Shown piece after piece: positions 53,874 to 64,000 of a stretch of DNA of 64,000 bases; position 1 is the first letter of the stretch; each line of letters opens with the position of its first letter. The stretch lies in the NCBI RefSeq assembly GCF_011059105.1, contig NZ_JAALLS010000005.1:1-64000 (forward strand). The letters are read 5' to 3'. The notes beneath the pieces were generated by a model. It saw nothing but the letters and a program-made list of their open reading frames with translations, was not told where the DNA came from and ran no database searches. Both the position numbers and the translations under genes were made by a program. This DNA comes from Fodinibius halophilus. GTDB lineage: Bacteria; Bacteroidota; Rhodothermia; Balneolales; Balneolaceae.

Positions 53874-54530
53874 TTAATCTTCAATCCGTTGCTTTACTTT
53901 CCAACAAATTTCATCGACCTGTTGTTCAAATGTCATAGCCGTGGTATCAATTTCGATGGCATCATCCGCTTTTTTAAGTGGATCAGCTTCACGGCTTGCA
54001 TCTTTCTGATCACGCTGAGCTATGCTTTCTTTGACTTGCTCAAACGTCAGATCAGGATTTTTGTCTTTGCGTTCATCAAAACGCCGCTGGGCACGTTCAT
54101 CCAAATCCGCCCACATATAAAATTTCAGTTCTGCGTCAGGAAATACCGCTGTTCCCAAGTCGCGACCTTCTGCGATATATATACCTTCTTTTACCACATC
54201 TCGCATGAGATCATTAACAAATGCGCGCACATCAGGCATTGCTGCTACTTCACTTACATTCTCAGCAACAGCTGCTGTTCGAATATCATCGGTGACTGAG
54301 CTGCCGTCAATAGCTATATGAAACAGCTGATCACGATAATAAAATGAAATATCTTTCTTTTGTAATAAGCTAAAGAACTTTTCTTCTTCACAGCCAGCCT
54401 CTAAATAAACAAGCGTTACCGCTCTGTATAATGCCCCAGAATCTAAATACTCAATACTTAATCTGTTGGCTACGGCCCGTGCTGTAGAACTTTTTCCTGA
54501 GCCGGCTGGCCCATCGATCACTATGATCAT
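53874..54530 (-). CDS. cmk: Cytidylate kinase
   Basis: 218 residues; P-loop GPAGSGKSS, the SGALYRAVTLV nucleotide-binding segment, and the characteristic AEGRDLGTAVFPDAELKFYMWA motif followed by RR...ER...D. It phosphorylates CMP and dCMP. Start ATG 54528-54530 (MIIVIDGP), 79 bp ahead of rpsA. Confidence 0.96.
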   Translation of the reverse strand: MIIVIDGPAGSGKSSTARAVANRLSIEYLDSGALYRAVTLVYLEAGCEEEKFFSLLQKKDISFYYRDQLFHIAIDGSSVTDDIRTAAVAENVSEVAAMPDVRAFVNDLMRDVVKEGIYIAEGRDLGTAVFPDAELKFYMWADLDERAQRRFDERKDKNPDLTFEQVKESIAQRDQKDASREADPLKKADDAIEIDTTAMTFEQQVDEICWKVKQRIED

Positions 54531-54685
54531 AATCGAAAGTCTCCTAAATTACCCTTCTTTTATTAAATTTTCAATGATTTCTTGTATAACATTACCAGAA
54601 ATTTTAACTTTGACGTCTTTCTGATCATGGCGAGGAAGATGATACGAATTAATTTGAAGAACTGATAAGAACATTTTATAAAAAT

Positions 54686-54937
54686 ATGCCACAACATAAG
54701 TCAGCAGTAAAGCGAGTACGTCAAAACGAAAAACGCCGTCAGCGTAACCAGGGGCAACTGTCTAAGATGAAAACCTTAGTCACAAAAGCTCTGGAAACAA
54801 CGGACAAAGAAGAAGCTGAGGAAGCTTTTAAAGAAGCCAGCTCTTACCTTGATAAGATGGCTGCCAAAGATCTTGTGCACGAAAATTTCGCTGCACGCAG
54901 AAAATCAAAGATTGCAAAGCACGTTAATAACCTGTAA
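54686..54937 (+). CDS. rpsT: 30S ribosomal protein S20
   Basis: 83 residues, helical and Lys-rich (MPQHKSAVKRVRQNEKRR at the start, KIAKHVNNL end). Binds 16S rRNA. Followed after 13 bp by gpmI. Confidence 0.95.
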   Translation: MPQHKSAVKRVRQNEKRRQRNQGQLSKMKTLVTKALETTDKEEAEEAFKEASSYLDKMAAKDLVHENFAARRKSKIAKHVNNL

Positions 54938-54950
54938 GCACTGAAGTATC

Positions 54951-56474
54951 TTGGCTGACCCGAGCACAAAAGCACTTCTTGTAATTCTGGATGGTTTCGG
55001 GTTAGCCGAAAATCCCGAGGTAAGCGCTATTGATAAAGCGCAAAAACCATTTATTGATTCCCTTTTTCGGGATAACCACCACTCTAAACTCTCTGCCAGC
55101 GGTAAAGATGTAGGATTACCCAATGGGCAGTTTGGCAATTCGGAAGTTGGCCACCTTAATATAGGGGCCGGGCGTATTGTTCCCCAAGAGCTAACGCGCC
55201 TCAATACCGCTATTGAAGACGGTAGCTTTTTTGAAAACGAAACCCTTTCATCTGCTTTTGAAAAAGCTGAAGAAAATGGGCGTATCCATATTATGGGCTT
55301 ATTTTCTGATGGCGGCGTGCACAGCCATAACAACCATCTGTTTGCCTTATTGAAATTTGCTAAGTCTCAAGGTATCGATAATACCTACATTCATGCCTTT
55401 ACAGACGGTCGTGACACATCGCCCCACGGAGGACTTGAATATACCAAAGAGTTTAAAAGACAGGCTGAACAAATTGGTACGGGTAAAATCGCCTCCATCA
55501 TTGGTCGATATTATGCTATGGACCGCGACAACCGATGGGAACGAACGAAATTAGCTTATGACCTTCTTGTGCACGGAGAGGGGCAGAAATTTGACGACCC
55601 GGAAGAAGCCCTGCAATCATCTTATAAAGATGATATTACCGATGAGTTTATAAAACCTAAACTTATCGACCAATCATCCGACTCACGCATACAAGAAGGG
55701 GATGTGATTATTTTCTATAATATCCGTGGTGACCGTGCACGACAAATCACTCGTGCCCTTACCGAAGATGGATTCAATAAATTCGAAGTAGAAGACAACC
55801 TGGATCTTCATTATACCACTTTTACTTCTTACGATGATACGTTCCAACATGTAGAAGTAGCTTACCCCCCATTGGCACTCAAAAATACGTTAGGAGAGAT
55901 AGTAAGCAAACACGGCATGCAGCAACTCCGTATTGCTGAAACTGAAAAATATCCTCATGTGACCTACTTTTTTAATGGTGGTGAAGAAGAAGCGGTTGAA
56001 GGCGAACATCGGATCATGATTCCCAGCCCACAGGTAGCAACATACGATCTGCAACCTGAAATGAGTGCACCCAAAGTTACTGACGCACTTTGCAAACAGC
56101 TGCAGTCCGAAAAATACAACTTATGTATTCTCAATTATGCCAATCCAGATATGGTTGGCCACACCGGAGATATGGAAGCTGCTATCGAAGCCGTTGAGAA
56201 TATCGACCAATTACTGAAAGAGGTAGTAGATACAGCAACCAATCACGACTACAAAATTTTGGTCATTGCGGATCACGGAAACGCCGATTGCATGATTAAT
56301 GAAGATGGCTCGCCTCATACGGCGCACACATCTGCCGATGTGCCAGCACTTATTATCAACGAACCGCGAGCCAAAGAAATGCGCGATGGTATTCTAGCAG
56401 ATATTGCTCCTACTCTGCTAAAATGTTTAGATCTTGAGCAACCCGAAGAGATGACTGGCACCCCTCTCTTTTAA
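54951..56474 (+). CDS. gpmI: 2,3-bisphosphoglycerate-independent phosphoglycerate mutase
   Basis: 507 residues. Glycolytic conversion of 3-phosphoglycerate to 2-phosphoglycerate by a metal-dependent alkaline-phosphatase-fold enzyme. Active site LLVILDGFG, Ser in FGNSEVGHLNIGAG near residue 63, HAFTDGRDTSPHGG, and the metal motif ADHGNADCM. Start TTG 54951-54953 is chosen because TGA interrupts the frame three codons upstream and no ATG precedes LLVILDGFG. Confidence 0.95.
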   Translation: MADPSTKALLVILDGFGLAENPEVSAIDKAQKPFIDSLFRDNHHSKLSASGKDVGLPNGQFGNSEVGHLNIGAGRIVPQELTRLNTAIEDGSFFENETLSSAFEKAEENGRIHIMGLFSDGGVHSHNNHLFALLKFAKSQGIDNTYIHAFTDGRDTSPHGGLEYTKEFKRQAEQIGTGKIASIIGRYYAMDRDNRWERTKLAYDLLVHGEGQKFDDPEEALQSSYKDDITDEFIKPKLIDQSSDSRIQEGDVIIFYNIRGDRARQITRALTEDGFNKFEVEDNLDLHYTTFTSYDDTFQHVEVAYPPLALKNTLGEIVSKHGMQQLRIAETEKYPHVTYFFNGGEEEAVEGEHRIMIPSPQVATYDLQPEMSAPKVTDALCKQLQSEKYNLCILNYANPDMVGHTGDMEAAIEAVENIDQLLKEVVDTATNHDYKILVIADHGNADCMINEDGSPHTAHTSADVPALIINEPRAKEMRDGILADIAPTLLKCLDLEQPEEMTGTPLF

Positions 56475-56552
56475 CTGTTTGGGAGCTCCTAAGTACCTTC
56501 CCTGCAACCCCCTCTTTCTATAGGATATAAGCAATTTACGACTGCTAATACC

Positions 56553-58757
56553 CTAGCCTCCCTTACCAGTTTGTGCCAAGTAGTATAATCGCATAATTTT
56601 CAGTTCTTCATAACTTATTTTCCCATCAAGTTCTTCATGAACCGGGCGCAACAGATCAGTGCCACATTTTTTGTAGGCCTGCCAAACGATATTTTGCTCT
56701 TCTTTGTCCAGCCCACTGATTTCCGGGAACCCTTCGGGGCGCAAGGAATTACCCTCCCTGTAATAGTTGCGGAGATGTTTGAGAATAGTGGACAGTTTAA
56801 CATCATATTTGGCCCTCAATTCCTTGATAGATTTTCCCTTGTTATAGGCTCGTCCAACTTTATGATGACGTTTCTTGCCGGAGGTTCCCGCAGACGACCG
56901 GGATGACCTGCGGGTCGTGGCCTGCCTTTTTTTCTTTTCCGCAATACCATGTTCCTCGCAGTACTCCTTAACTAGTTTCCCGAAAATTGCACCATACTTT
57001 TTAAGTTTGACCGACCCCACCCCGTGAATAGCACGCATACTCTTTTTTCTCTGGGGAAAGTAATAGGCCATCTCAGTAAGCGTAGTATCAGGGAAGATTA
57101 CATATGGCGGCACATCTGCTTCATCAGCCAGCTCTTTACGCTTTTCTCGCAGTTGTTGGAAGAGTACTTCATCATAATCGATCTTGTTCGCCGAGGCTGC
57201 TGTTCGTGAAGCGCCCCGGCCGGTATTTTTCTTCCTGCTTTTCACCTTTCCATGCAACGTTTTTCTACCTTTTAATAGCTCGATTCCTGCCTGTTTAATC
57301 TTCAAACTTCCATATTCAGGGTCGCGCTTCAAAAAATTCTGGATAAGTAACTGCTGGGCCAATCTCTTCCATTGTTTTTTAGACAGCTCGCGTCCAATGC
57401 CATGGGTTGAAAGTTCATCATGTCCGTGTTCCTTTATTTTTTTAGCCTCTGATCCCCGTAAGATGTTAGCGATATGAGTAGCCCCAAAATATTGATCAGT
57501 ACGCACAACACAGGAAAGGAATTTCTGGGCCTGAACCGTCAGGTCTTGTACCTGTTTGGGTTCTCCAATACAGTTATCACACATATCACAATTATCAGGG
57601 GAATAGGTCTCCCCAAAATACTCCATCAATGGAATGCGACGGCACTTGTTGCTCTCAATAAACTGCAGCAGGGCATTTAAATGCCGTTCAGCTATCTTCT
57701 TCTCTTGCCCCTGCTTTTGGTTGATAAAGTACCTGATCTTATTAATATCAGAATAACTGAACAGCATCAGACAGTTAGCCTGTAACCCATCGCGGCCTGC
57801 TCGCCCAATCTGCTGATAGTAGGACTCAATATTCTGCGGCATATCATGATGTATAACAAAGCGTACATCCGGCTTATTAATCCCCATTCCAAAAGCGACG
57901 GTCGCCACTATAATATCCACATCATCGCGAATAAAGGCTTCTTGATTCTTGCTACGCTGTCTTTCTGAAAGCCCTGCATGGTAGGAACGCACCGAAAAAT
58001 TTTCAATCTCCAATTCTTGGGTCAACTCATCCACCTGCTTGCGCGAAAAACAATAAATGATGCCTGATTGATCTTCGTGCTGTTCTAAGAAAGTCAACAC
58101 TTGATCCAATGGACGATGCTTGTCCTGGATTTCTACGAACAAATTCGTTCGGTTAAAACTGGCAATAAATGTTTCCGTTTCCTTTAGCTCCAAAGTCGCC
58201 TTGATATCTTCCTGTACCCGAGGCGTAGCGGTGGCTGTAAGACCGATAGCGACAGCATCAGGGAAATTTTTACGCACCTCGGCCAACTTTCGATACTCCG
58301 GACGAAAATCGTGCCCCCATTCCGAAATACAATGCGCTTCATCAATTGCGAAAACATCTATGTCAAGTGATTCAAGCAGCTTTTTTGTACGTGGCATCAT
58401 CAATGTTTCCGGGGCGAGGTAAAGCAGTGAAACCTCCCCTCGCTTTATCAGGTCGATATTGTGCTGGTAGTCTTGCCGAGAAAGCGTACTATTGAGTTGG
58501 ACAGCCGAAATATCATACTCCCGTAATTGCTCCACCTGGTCTTTCATCAAAGAAATAAGTGGAGAAACAACGATTGTAAGTCCGTCGAAAACAAGGGCAG
58601 GAATCTGATAGCACAGCGACTTTCCGCCACCGGTGGGCATAACAACCAAAGCGTCCTTTCTTTCCAATACATGATCTATTACTTCTTCCTGAAGGGGACG
58701 AAACTCTTTAAATCCAAAAACATTCTTGAGCGTCTCTCGAGCTTGTTGTATCATCAA
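56553..58757 (-). CDS. recQ: ATP-dependent DNA helicase RecQ
   Basis: 734 residues: superfamily 2 helicase core (Walker A MPTGGGKS, DEAHC, ATATPRVQEDIK, GRAGRDG), the RecQ-C-terminal zinc module (four Cys in CRRIPLMEYF and CDMCDNC), a winged-helix part and an HRDC domain (RKELADEADVPPYVIFPD). A further C-terminal segment (about 630-734) carries a helix-turn-helix-like stretch after a Lys/Arg/Ser linker. Unwinds recombination and replication intermediates. Confidence 0.95.
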   Translation of the reverse strand: MMIQQARETLKNVFGFKEFRPLQEEVIDHVLERKDALVVMPTGGGKSLCYQIPALVFDGLTIVVSPLISLMKDQVEQLREYDISAVQLNSTLSRQDYQHNIDLIKRGEVSLLYLAPETLMMPRTKKLLESLDIDVFAIDEAHCISEWGHDFRPEYRKLAEVRKNFPDAVAIGLTATATPRVQEDIKATLELKETETFIASFNRTNLFVEIQDKHRPLDQVLTFLEQHEDQSGIIYCFSRKQVDELTQELEIENFSVRSYHAGLSERQRSKNQEAFIRDDVDIIVATVAFGMGINKPDVRFVIHHDMPQNIESYYQQIGRAGRDGLQANCLMLFSYSDINKIRYFINQKQGQEKKIAERHLNALLQFIESNKCRRIPLMEYFGETYSPDNCDMCDNCIGEPKQVQDLTVQAQKFLSCVVRTDQYFGATHIANILRGSEAKKIKEHGHDELSTHGIGRELSKKQWKRLAQQLLIQNFLKRDPEYGSLKIKQAGIELLKGRKTLHGKVKSRKKNTGRGASRTAASANKIDYDEVLFQQLREKRKELADEADVPPYVIFPDTTLTEMAYYFPQRKKSMRAIHGVGSVKLKKYGAIFGKLVKEYCEEHGIAEKKKRQATTRRSSRSSAGTSGKKRHHKVGRAYNKGKSIKELRAKYDVKLSTILKHLRNYYREGNSLRPEGFPEISGLDKEEQNIVWQAYKKCGTDLLRPVHEELDGKISYEELKIMRLYYLAQTGKGG

Positions 58758-59164
58758 TTACAATTAAATATTAACGGGATATTTGAATCAAGAATACGAT
58801 AAGTCGATTTTTATCTCAACTTTGAAACTACTTTTATCAGTTTTATTAGTAATATTTTATGAGATCATTAGTTGAGAGAATTTTGCCTGACTACCCTTAC
58901 TAAAAAAAACCTTGCCGAATTTCACCTATTATTTTGGTGAGAATTTACTATTTTAAAATCAGGATTGAGCAGATAATTTATTTACAACTTAGATATGACC
59001 TCTTTTGTTATAAGGTCTACTGGCAAATATTTTGGGTATTTTTTCCCGTTTGCTTTTGCACGATGCCAGTACTACTTTCGTTAAAAGAATATGAACTAAA
59101 TAGTTCGCTCACTCGTTTTACCGATTGAAACATAACCCTAAAACTACAAGAAGGTTCGATTTAT
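58758..59164. other. Intergenic region between recQ and clpC
   Basis: 407 bp, AT-rich, between divergent genes. No feature that I can support. Confidence 0.5.
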
Positions 59165-61777
59165 ATGGAGGGTAATTTCTCTAGCAAAGTTCGAGATGTT
59201 ATTCAATTTAGTCGCGAAGAAGCATTGCGTCTTGGACACGATTATATCGGAACAGAACACCTCATCCTTGGAATTGTACGTCTTGGAGAAGGTGTCGCCG
59301 TCAAAATACTCAAAAATTTAAATTGTGATCTTTTCAAACTAAAGAAGACTGTTGAAGATACCGTGCGCGGAACAGGCGGTTCAGTAAAAGTGGGTAATAT
59401 TCCACTTACCAAACAGGCTGAAAAAGTACTGCGCATTACCTATCTGGAAGCTAAGCTTTATAAAAGTGATACTATCGGCACGGAACATTTGTTGCTCTCG
59501 CTGTTGCGCGATGACGAAAATATCGCCGCACAAATCTTACAGCAATTCAACATTTCGTACGATGCCGTACGTGAAGAACTTGATCTAATTATTTCAGGAA
59601 AATCTTCGGATGACAAAAGTGCTGACTCACGCTCTGTTTCTGCCAGCCTATCTTCATCCAAAGGTTCACAATCCTCCGGAAGCTCTAGAGAAAAGAAAAT
59701 GGAAAAATCAAAAACACCAGTACTCGATAACTTTGGCCGTGACTTAACACAATTAGCTGAAGATGGTAAGCTCGACCCAATTATTGGAAGAGATAAAGAA
59801 ATTGAACGCGTAGCCCAGGTACTAAGCCGAAGAAAGAAAAACAACCCCGTACTTATTGGAGAACCCGGAGTTGGTAAAACAGCTATTGCCGAAGGACTGG
59901 CCTCGCGTATCATTGAAAGAAAGGTATCGCGGGTACTCTATGACAAACGAGTAATTGCTCTTGACCTTGCTGCCCTCGTTGCCGGTACCAAATATCGCGG
60001 ACAGTTTGAAGAACGCATGAAAGCGGTAATGGGCGAGCTCGAAAAAACAAAGAATGTTATTCTCTTTATTGATGAACTCCATACTATTGTAGGTGCAGGT
60101 GGGGCAAGTGGTTCGCTAGATGCTTCTAATATGCTCAAGCCAGCACTGGCACGAGGCGAAGTTCAGGCTATTGGTGCAACAACGCTCAATGAATACCGCC
60201 AGCATATTGAAAAAGACGGGGCGCTTGAGCGTCGATTCCAGAAGATTATGGTCGACCCCACTACTCCTGAAGAAACTATTGAGATACTTAGCCAGATCAA
60301 GGATAAGTATGAGAGCCACCACAGCGTTGCTTATTCAGAGAAAGCCATCCAAGCATGCGTTAGCTTAACCGATCGCTATGTCACGGATCATTTCTTGCCC
60401 GACAAAGCTATTGATGCTCTCGATGAAGCCGGGGCTCGTGTCCACCTTTCCAATATCCATGTGCCGCAACACATCATCGATCTGGAAGAAAAGATCGAAG
60501 AAACCAGTGAAAAGAAAAACGGCATGGTTAAAAAACAGCGTTTTGAAGAGGCCGCACGTCTCCGTGATAAAGAGAAGCGCTTAAATGAAGAACTTGATGA
60601 AGCCCAGAAAAAATGGGAAAAAGAGTCGGAAGAAATCATTTATGATGTTGAAGAGAAAGATGTGGCTCATGTGGTAGGTATGATGAGTGGCGTTCCTGTC
60701 AGCAAAATAAATGAAAGTGAAAGCAAGAAGCTGGTCAAGATGAAGGAGGAACTCTCCAAGCAAATTATTGGCCAAAATGAAGCTATTGTTAAGCTTACAA
60801 AAGCAATTAAACGAACACGTGCAGGACTTAAAGATCCCACTCGACCAATCGGATCGTTTATATTCTTAGGTCCTACCGGAGTTGGTAAAACGGAAATGGC
60901 CAAAGTGCTAGCCGAATATCTCTTTGACAAAGAAGATGCTCTTATCCGTATTGACATGAGTGAATATATGGAGAAATTCTCCGTATCACGTCTTGTAGGT
61001 GCGCCTCCGGGTTATGTTGGATATGAAGAGGGCGGTATGCTTACGGAAAAAGTTCGTCGAAAACCATATAGTGTGGTTCTTCTCGATGAAATTGAGAAAG
61101 CCCATCCCGATGTCTTCAATATCCTGCTACAGGTTCTTGACGATGGTATTCTTACAGATAGCCTGGGACGTAAAGTTGACTTCCGAAATACCATTATCAT
61201 CATGACATCCAATATTGGTGCTCGTGATATCCGCAACCTCGGAGAAGGTATTGGTTTCTCTACCGGAGATTCCAACTTTAGCTATGAACAGATGAAGTCA
61301 ACAATACAAGATGCCCTTAAAAAGGTATTTAATCCTGAGTTCTTAAATCGTATTGATGATGTCATCACTTTCCGTGCACTCGAAAAAGAAGATATCTTCC
61401 AGATTATAGATATCCTATCTGACGATCTCTTCAAACGTATCCACAATCTCGGATACGAAGTCTCGGTTACGCAAGGTGCCAAAGACTTCTTAAGTGACAA
61501 AGGGTTTGACCAGAAGTACGGTGCTCGTCCGCTAAAACGTGCTATCCAAAAGTATGTTGAAGAGCCGCTTGCTGAAGAGCTACTTGAAGCCGATCATTCC
61601 GAAGGCTCAGAGATCAGAATCAAGATGAACAAGTCGCGAGACGGCTTAACCTTTGATTGGAATGAAACTGATGAGTCGACAACTTCGGACGACGGTAAAG
61701 AAGAAGCCAAGTCTTCAAAAGATGGGGCTTCTGATGACGATGAAGAATCGAAATCCGAAGCAAAAGCTTCTGAATAA
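59165..61777 (+). CDS. clpC: ATP-dependent Clp protease ATPase subunit ClpC
   Basis: 870 residues. Clp N-domain repeats (1-150, [25 protein letters not shown]), a Ser-rich linker, AAA1 with GEPGVGKT, a UVR-like middle domain ([18 protein letters not shown]), AAA2 with GPTGVGKT and the sensor-2 region near the end. The C-terminal acidic tail is unusual in length (about 40 residues). Unfolds substrates for ClpP and takes part in stress proteolysis. Followed by a clear terminator. Confidence 0.96.
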   Translation: MEGNFSSKVRDVIQFSREEALRLGHDYIGTEHLILGIVRLGEGVAVKILKNLNCDLFKLKKTVEDTVRGTGGSVKVGNIPLTKQAEKVLRITYLEAKLYKSDTIGTEHLLLSLLRDDENIAAQILQQFNISYDAVREELDLIISGKSSDDKSADSRSVSASLSSSKGSQSSGSSREKKMEKSKTPVLDNFGRDLTQLAEDGKLDPIIGRDKEIERVAQVLSRRKKNNPVLIGEPGVGKTAIAEGLASRIIERKVSRVLYDKRVIALDLAALVAGTKYRGQFEERMKAVMGELEKTKNVILFIDELHTIVGAGGASGSLDASNMLKPALARGEVQAIGATTLNEYRQHIEKDGALERRFQKIMVDPTTPEETIEILSQIKDKYESHHSVAYSEKAIQACVSLTDRYVTDHFLPDKAIDALDEAGARVHLSNIHVPQHIIDLEEKIEETSEKKNGMVKKQRFEEAARLRDKEKRLNEELDEAQKKWEKESEEIIYDVEEKDVAHVVGMMSGVPVSKINESESKKLVKMKEELSKQIIGQNEAIVKLTKAIKRTRAGLKDPTRPIGSFIFLGPTGVGKTEMAKVLAEYLFDKEDALIRIDMSEYMEKFSVSRLVGAPPGYVGYEEGGMLTEKVRRKPYSVVLLDEIEKAHPDVFNILLQVLDDGILTDSLGRKVDFRNTIIIMTSNIGARDIRNLGEGIGFSTGDSNFSYEQMKSTIQDALKKVFNPEFLNRIDDVITFRALEKEDIFQIIDILSDDLFKRIHNLGYEVSVTQGAKDFLSDKGFDQKYGARPLKRAIQKYVEEPLAEELLEADHSEGSEIRIKMNKSRDGLTFDWNETDESTTSDDGKEEAKSSKDGASDDDEESKSEAKASE

Positions 61778-61801
61778 CTGTTTGGATAAACTTAAATAAA
61801 C

Positions 61802-61830
61802 AAAAAGGCCTCCGTCAGGAGGCCTTTTTT
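61802..61830 (+). terminator. Terminator after clpC
   Basis: aaaaaggcctcc (61802-61813) and ggaggcctttttt (61818-61830) form a perfect stem with a 4-nt loop (gtca) and a T6 tract. It also works for the convergent gene at 61856-62980. Confidence 0.9.
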
Positions 61831-61855
61831 ATTGGTACATATTTTTTACCGACTG

Positions 61856-62980
61856 CTAAAAATCTGCTCGAATACGTACTCTTTTACTTCCTCCGTTCAG
61901 CTGATAGTTATCAGCCGACAACCGATCAATATCTGCATCTAGTCCTTTTATAAACCCAATGGAAGATCCGAGCTCTTCACTTGTTATCGATCTCTTTTTC
62001 AAATTTATACCACGAAATTCAACATTATTTAGAACGCCTGCGCTTTCGGAGTAACTTCCTGTGAGTGCTAAGATCAAGTTATCTTCAGGAAAATAATCAG
62101 CCAAGAACACAGGAGATCTGAAACTGGTAGCTCCAAGGCTTTCTCCACTCAACACATTGTGTACCATTACCCGTCCGCCGGAGTAAAGCGTAATATACTT
62201 GCTATCCGCTGAAAAAGATGCTCCAATCAAATTCTCATCAGCAGAAATAGTATTCAACTCATTGCCAAATCGATCCATAATAATTGCCTGGTCATCGGTA
62301 CCCTGCTGTGCAGTAATAGCAACCATCACATCCCCATCATCTGTAAGTTTTATGCTCTTTATATAGCGGTCACTGCTATAAAAAATATCTTTAAAACGCC
62401 CATTGGTCATCTTTAATTTAACTTGTGAACCAAAATTATTACCCCTTTTTATTTTGGGACTGTAAATAATTACTGTCTTTTGATTAACACTGATAGCTAC
62501 CTCAGAAATTTTCTCTCCCCCTTTGCTTTGTGAACTACTAGACATGTTAGCCGTTATATCTCCGGCTCGTCCATAGAAAGTGAAATTAGCAATATTATCC
62601 CGAAGTAAAACGTCTCCGTTATTGGCGAGATAAGTGGCAATTGAAGGGTCGTTATCTCCCAGACTTATAGTAGAGTATTCATCTAATTTTTGACCCCCAG
62701 AGCTATAAATACCAATATCCCCTTTTTTTCCATTTCGTTTCAGTATGCTAACAATAGAATGGTCCGGGGCAACACCCACCGCCTCATAACCATTAATAGT
62801 AGCACCGGATTCGAGGAACCGTATATTCGAGGATTTTATGACTACCTCTGAACCATCCAACACAAAAGTGGATGTAGAATTATTTGTGGTAGGTGATACA
62901 ACCGAGAGATCAAGAGATTGCCCAAAAACTACTGCAGGCAACAAAACAAACATTAGCGTTCGAAAAATATGGGTAGCCAT
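61856..62980 (-). CDS. Secreted WD40/propeller-like protein of unknown function
   Basis: 374 residues with a Sec signal cleaved near VVFGQS. Repeats of about 40 residues (KLTDDGDVMVAITAQQGTDDQAIIMDRFGNEL, SFSADSKYITLYSGGRVMVHNVLSGE) have the propeller rhythm, but there is no lipobox and no GPGEF signature, so it is not a member of the peptide-locus propellers. It is convergent with clpC and divergent from the glycosyltransferase. Confidence 0.7.
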   Translation of the reverse strand: MATHIFRTLMFVLLPAVVFGQSLDLSVVSPTTNNSTSTFVLDGSEVVIKSSNIRFLESGATINGYEAVGVAPDHSIVSILKRNGKKGDIGIYSSGGQKLDEYSTISLGDNDPSIATYLANNGDVLLRDNIANFTFYGRAGDITANMSSSSQSKGGEKISEVAISVNQKTVIIYSPKIKRGNNFGSQVKLKMTNGRFKDIFYSSDRYIKSIKLTDDGDVMVAITAQQGTDDQAIIMDRFGNELNTISADENLIGASFSADSKYITLYSGGRVMVHNVLSGESLGATSFRSPVFLADYFPEDNLILALTGSYSESAGVLNNVEFRGINLKKRSITSEELGSSIGFIKGLDADIDRLSADNYQLNGGSKRVRIRADF

Positions 62981-63116
62981 AAATCAATGTACATTTCATG
63001 TTAAAAATTTGACCTTTAAAGAACGCAATTATTTACCAGAGTTTCAGCAACGATCAACTATAATTCCATAATAATTATTTGTAGTTTTGCCCTACTCAAA
63101 ATCTTAAAACCTGATT

Positions 63117-64000
63117 ATGTTTTTCTCTGTTGTAATCCCTGTTTATAATCGGCCTGAAGAGGTTAATGAACTACTGGAAAGTCTTACTAAACAGACGTAT
63201 AAAAATTTTGAGATACTGATCATTGAAGATGGCTCAGAAGAGCCCTGCAAAGATATTGTTTCCCAATATAAAAACACGCTTAATATCCGGTACTTTTATA
63301 AAGAAAATTCCGGACAGGGATTTAGTCGTAATTATGGTTTTGAGAGGGCAAAGGGCGATTATTTTATCGTATTCGATTCCGATTGCCTTATCCCTTCTCA
63401 TTACTTCGAAACCGTAAATAGCTTTTTAAAAAAGCAGCCCCTTGATGCCTATGGCGGCCCGGACCGTGAACACGAAAGTTTTACACCCATACAAAAGGCC
63501 ATAAGCTATGCCATGACCTCCCCCATTACTACCGGGGGCACCCGAGGAAATGAAAAACACCTGGGTACTTTTCATCCCCGTAGTTTTAATATGGGAATAT
63601 CCCGTGAAGTCTATGAAGAGACCGGTGGATATCGCATTACCAGGATGGGCGAAGACATTGAGTTTAGCATTCGTATCATAGAACACGGTTTTACGACCGG
63701 TCTAATTCCGGATGCCTATGTTTACCATAAACGGCGCACTGATTTAGCACAATTTTTCCATCAGCTTCACTTTTTTGGCAGAGCCCGTATCAACATCAGT
63801 CGATTTTATCCATCAGAGTTAAAACCCATTCACACTTTACCTGCCCTTTTTACCGTAGCGACACTGGTGATGTTTAGCCTTCCATTTTGGGCTCCATCTC
63901 TATTCGAAATAGCAATACTTCCGTTCCTCGCACTGTTCATTTTAATTTTCGCACATGCATCAATAAAAAATAAAAGTGTAGAGATCGGACTACTCAGTTC
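63117..64000 (+). CDS. Family 2 glycosyltransferase, C-terminus beyond the window
   Basis: Starts ATG 63117-63119 and stays open to base 64000. GT-A features: MFFSVVIPVYNRPEEV, the EDGSEEPC and FDSDC (DxD-like) motifs, GEDIEFSIRI catalytic acidic region and HKRRTDLAQFF. After about residue 235 membrane helices follow (TLPALFTVATLVMFSLPFW, LFEIAILPFLALFILIF). Transfers a sugar from a nucleotide or lipid donor, substrate unknown. Confidence 0.9.
   Translation, partial: MFFSVVIPVYNRPEEVNELLESLTKQTYKNFEILIIEDGSEEPCKDIVSQYKNTLNIRYFYKENSGQGFSRNYGFERAKGDYFIVFDSDCLIPSHYFETVNSFLKKQPLDAYGGPDREHESFTPIQKAISYAMTSPITTGGTRGNEKHLGTFHPRSFNMGISREVYEETGGYRITRMGEDIEFSIRIIEHGFTTGLIPDAYVYHKRRTDLAQFFHQLHFFGRARINISRFYPSELKPIHTLPALFTVATLVMFSLPFWAPSLFEIAILPFLALFILIFAHASIKNKSVEIGLLS

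Overview
The window most resembles a chromosome segment of a marine or halophilic member of the Balneolaeota/Rhodothermota lineage (Bacteroidota-like). The grounds are a Kgd-type fused E2-E1 2-oxoglutarate dehydrogenase, a planctomycete-style ECF sigma factor paired with a Ser/Thr kinase-TPR protein, many lipoproteins with Bacteroidetes-type 6-bladed propellers, and few Shine-Dalgarno sequences with frequent TTG starts. The taxonomic call is inference. No tRNA, rRNA, CRISPR array or IS transposase was recognised.

Bases 1-19.4 kb, all on the minus strand, form the accessory and most unusual region. Four short genes (two below 65 codons) share an almost identical 18-residue leader, MSF(M/A)KTLSR(D/N)EMKN(V/I)KAG, followed by a divergent Cys-rich core with 6 or 8 Cys. 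A fifth small Cys-rich peptide has a Sec/NVEALA-like N-terminus instead. Four of the five are followed by a gene for a 6-bladed beta-propeller protein, with an inverted repeat between peptide and propeller each time. Seven propeller genes are present, one frameshifted at a homopolymer. Interspersed are three stand-alone AraC-type DNA-binding proteins, a C39-like/VKOR/DsbA-like oxidative-folding enzyme interrupted by one in-frame TAG, a CxxS thioredoxin-like protein, and an RND pump whose adaptor and permease genes lie 3.7 kb apart around one peptide cassette. Tandem 12-bp repeats lie 87-95 bp upstream of three peptide genes and of the VKOR gene. I interpret the locus as a multi-peptide, disulfide-stabilised secreted-peptide system with dedicated folding, regulation and propeller partner proteins. 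Its biological role is unknown.

Bases 19.9-38.9 kb are housekeeping and envelope genes: the fused 2-oxoglutarate dehydrogenase; folE2-queD pterin genes; a TonB-dependent receptor paired with a TIG/beta-helix lipoprotein; ftsH; thiL; an ExbB/unknown/ExbD/ExbD operon; a DsbD-like thiol-disulfide transporter; and rpsF-rpsR-rplI.

Bases 39-64 kb hold the ECF sigma/Ser-Thr kinase pair, nuoJKLMN with a pterin-carbinolamine dehydratase gene between nuoM and nuoN, uppP, a MoxR ATPase, cmk-rpsA, rpsT-gpmI, recQ, clpC, a secreted propeller-like protein and a glycosyltransferase truncated by the window edge. Clear hairpin-T-tract terminators mark several operon ends.
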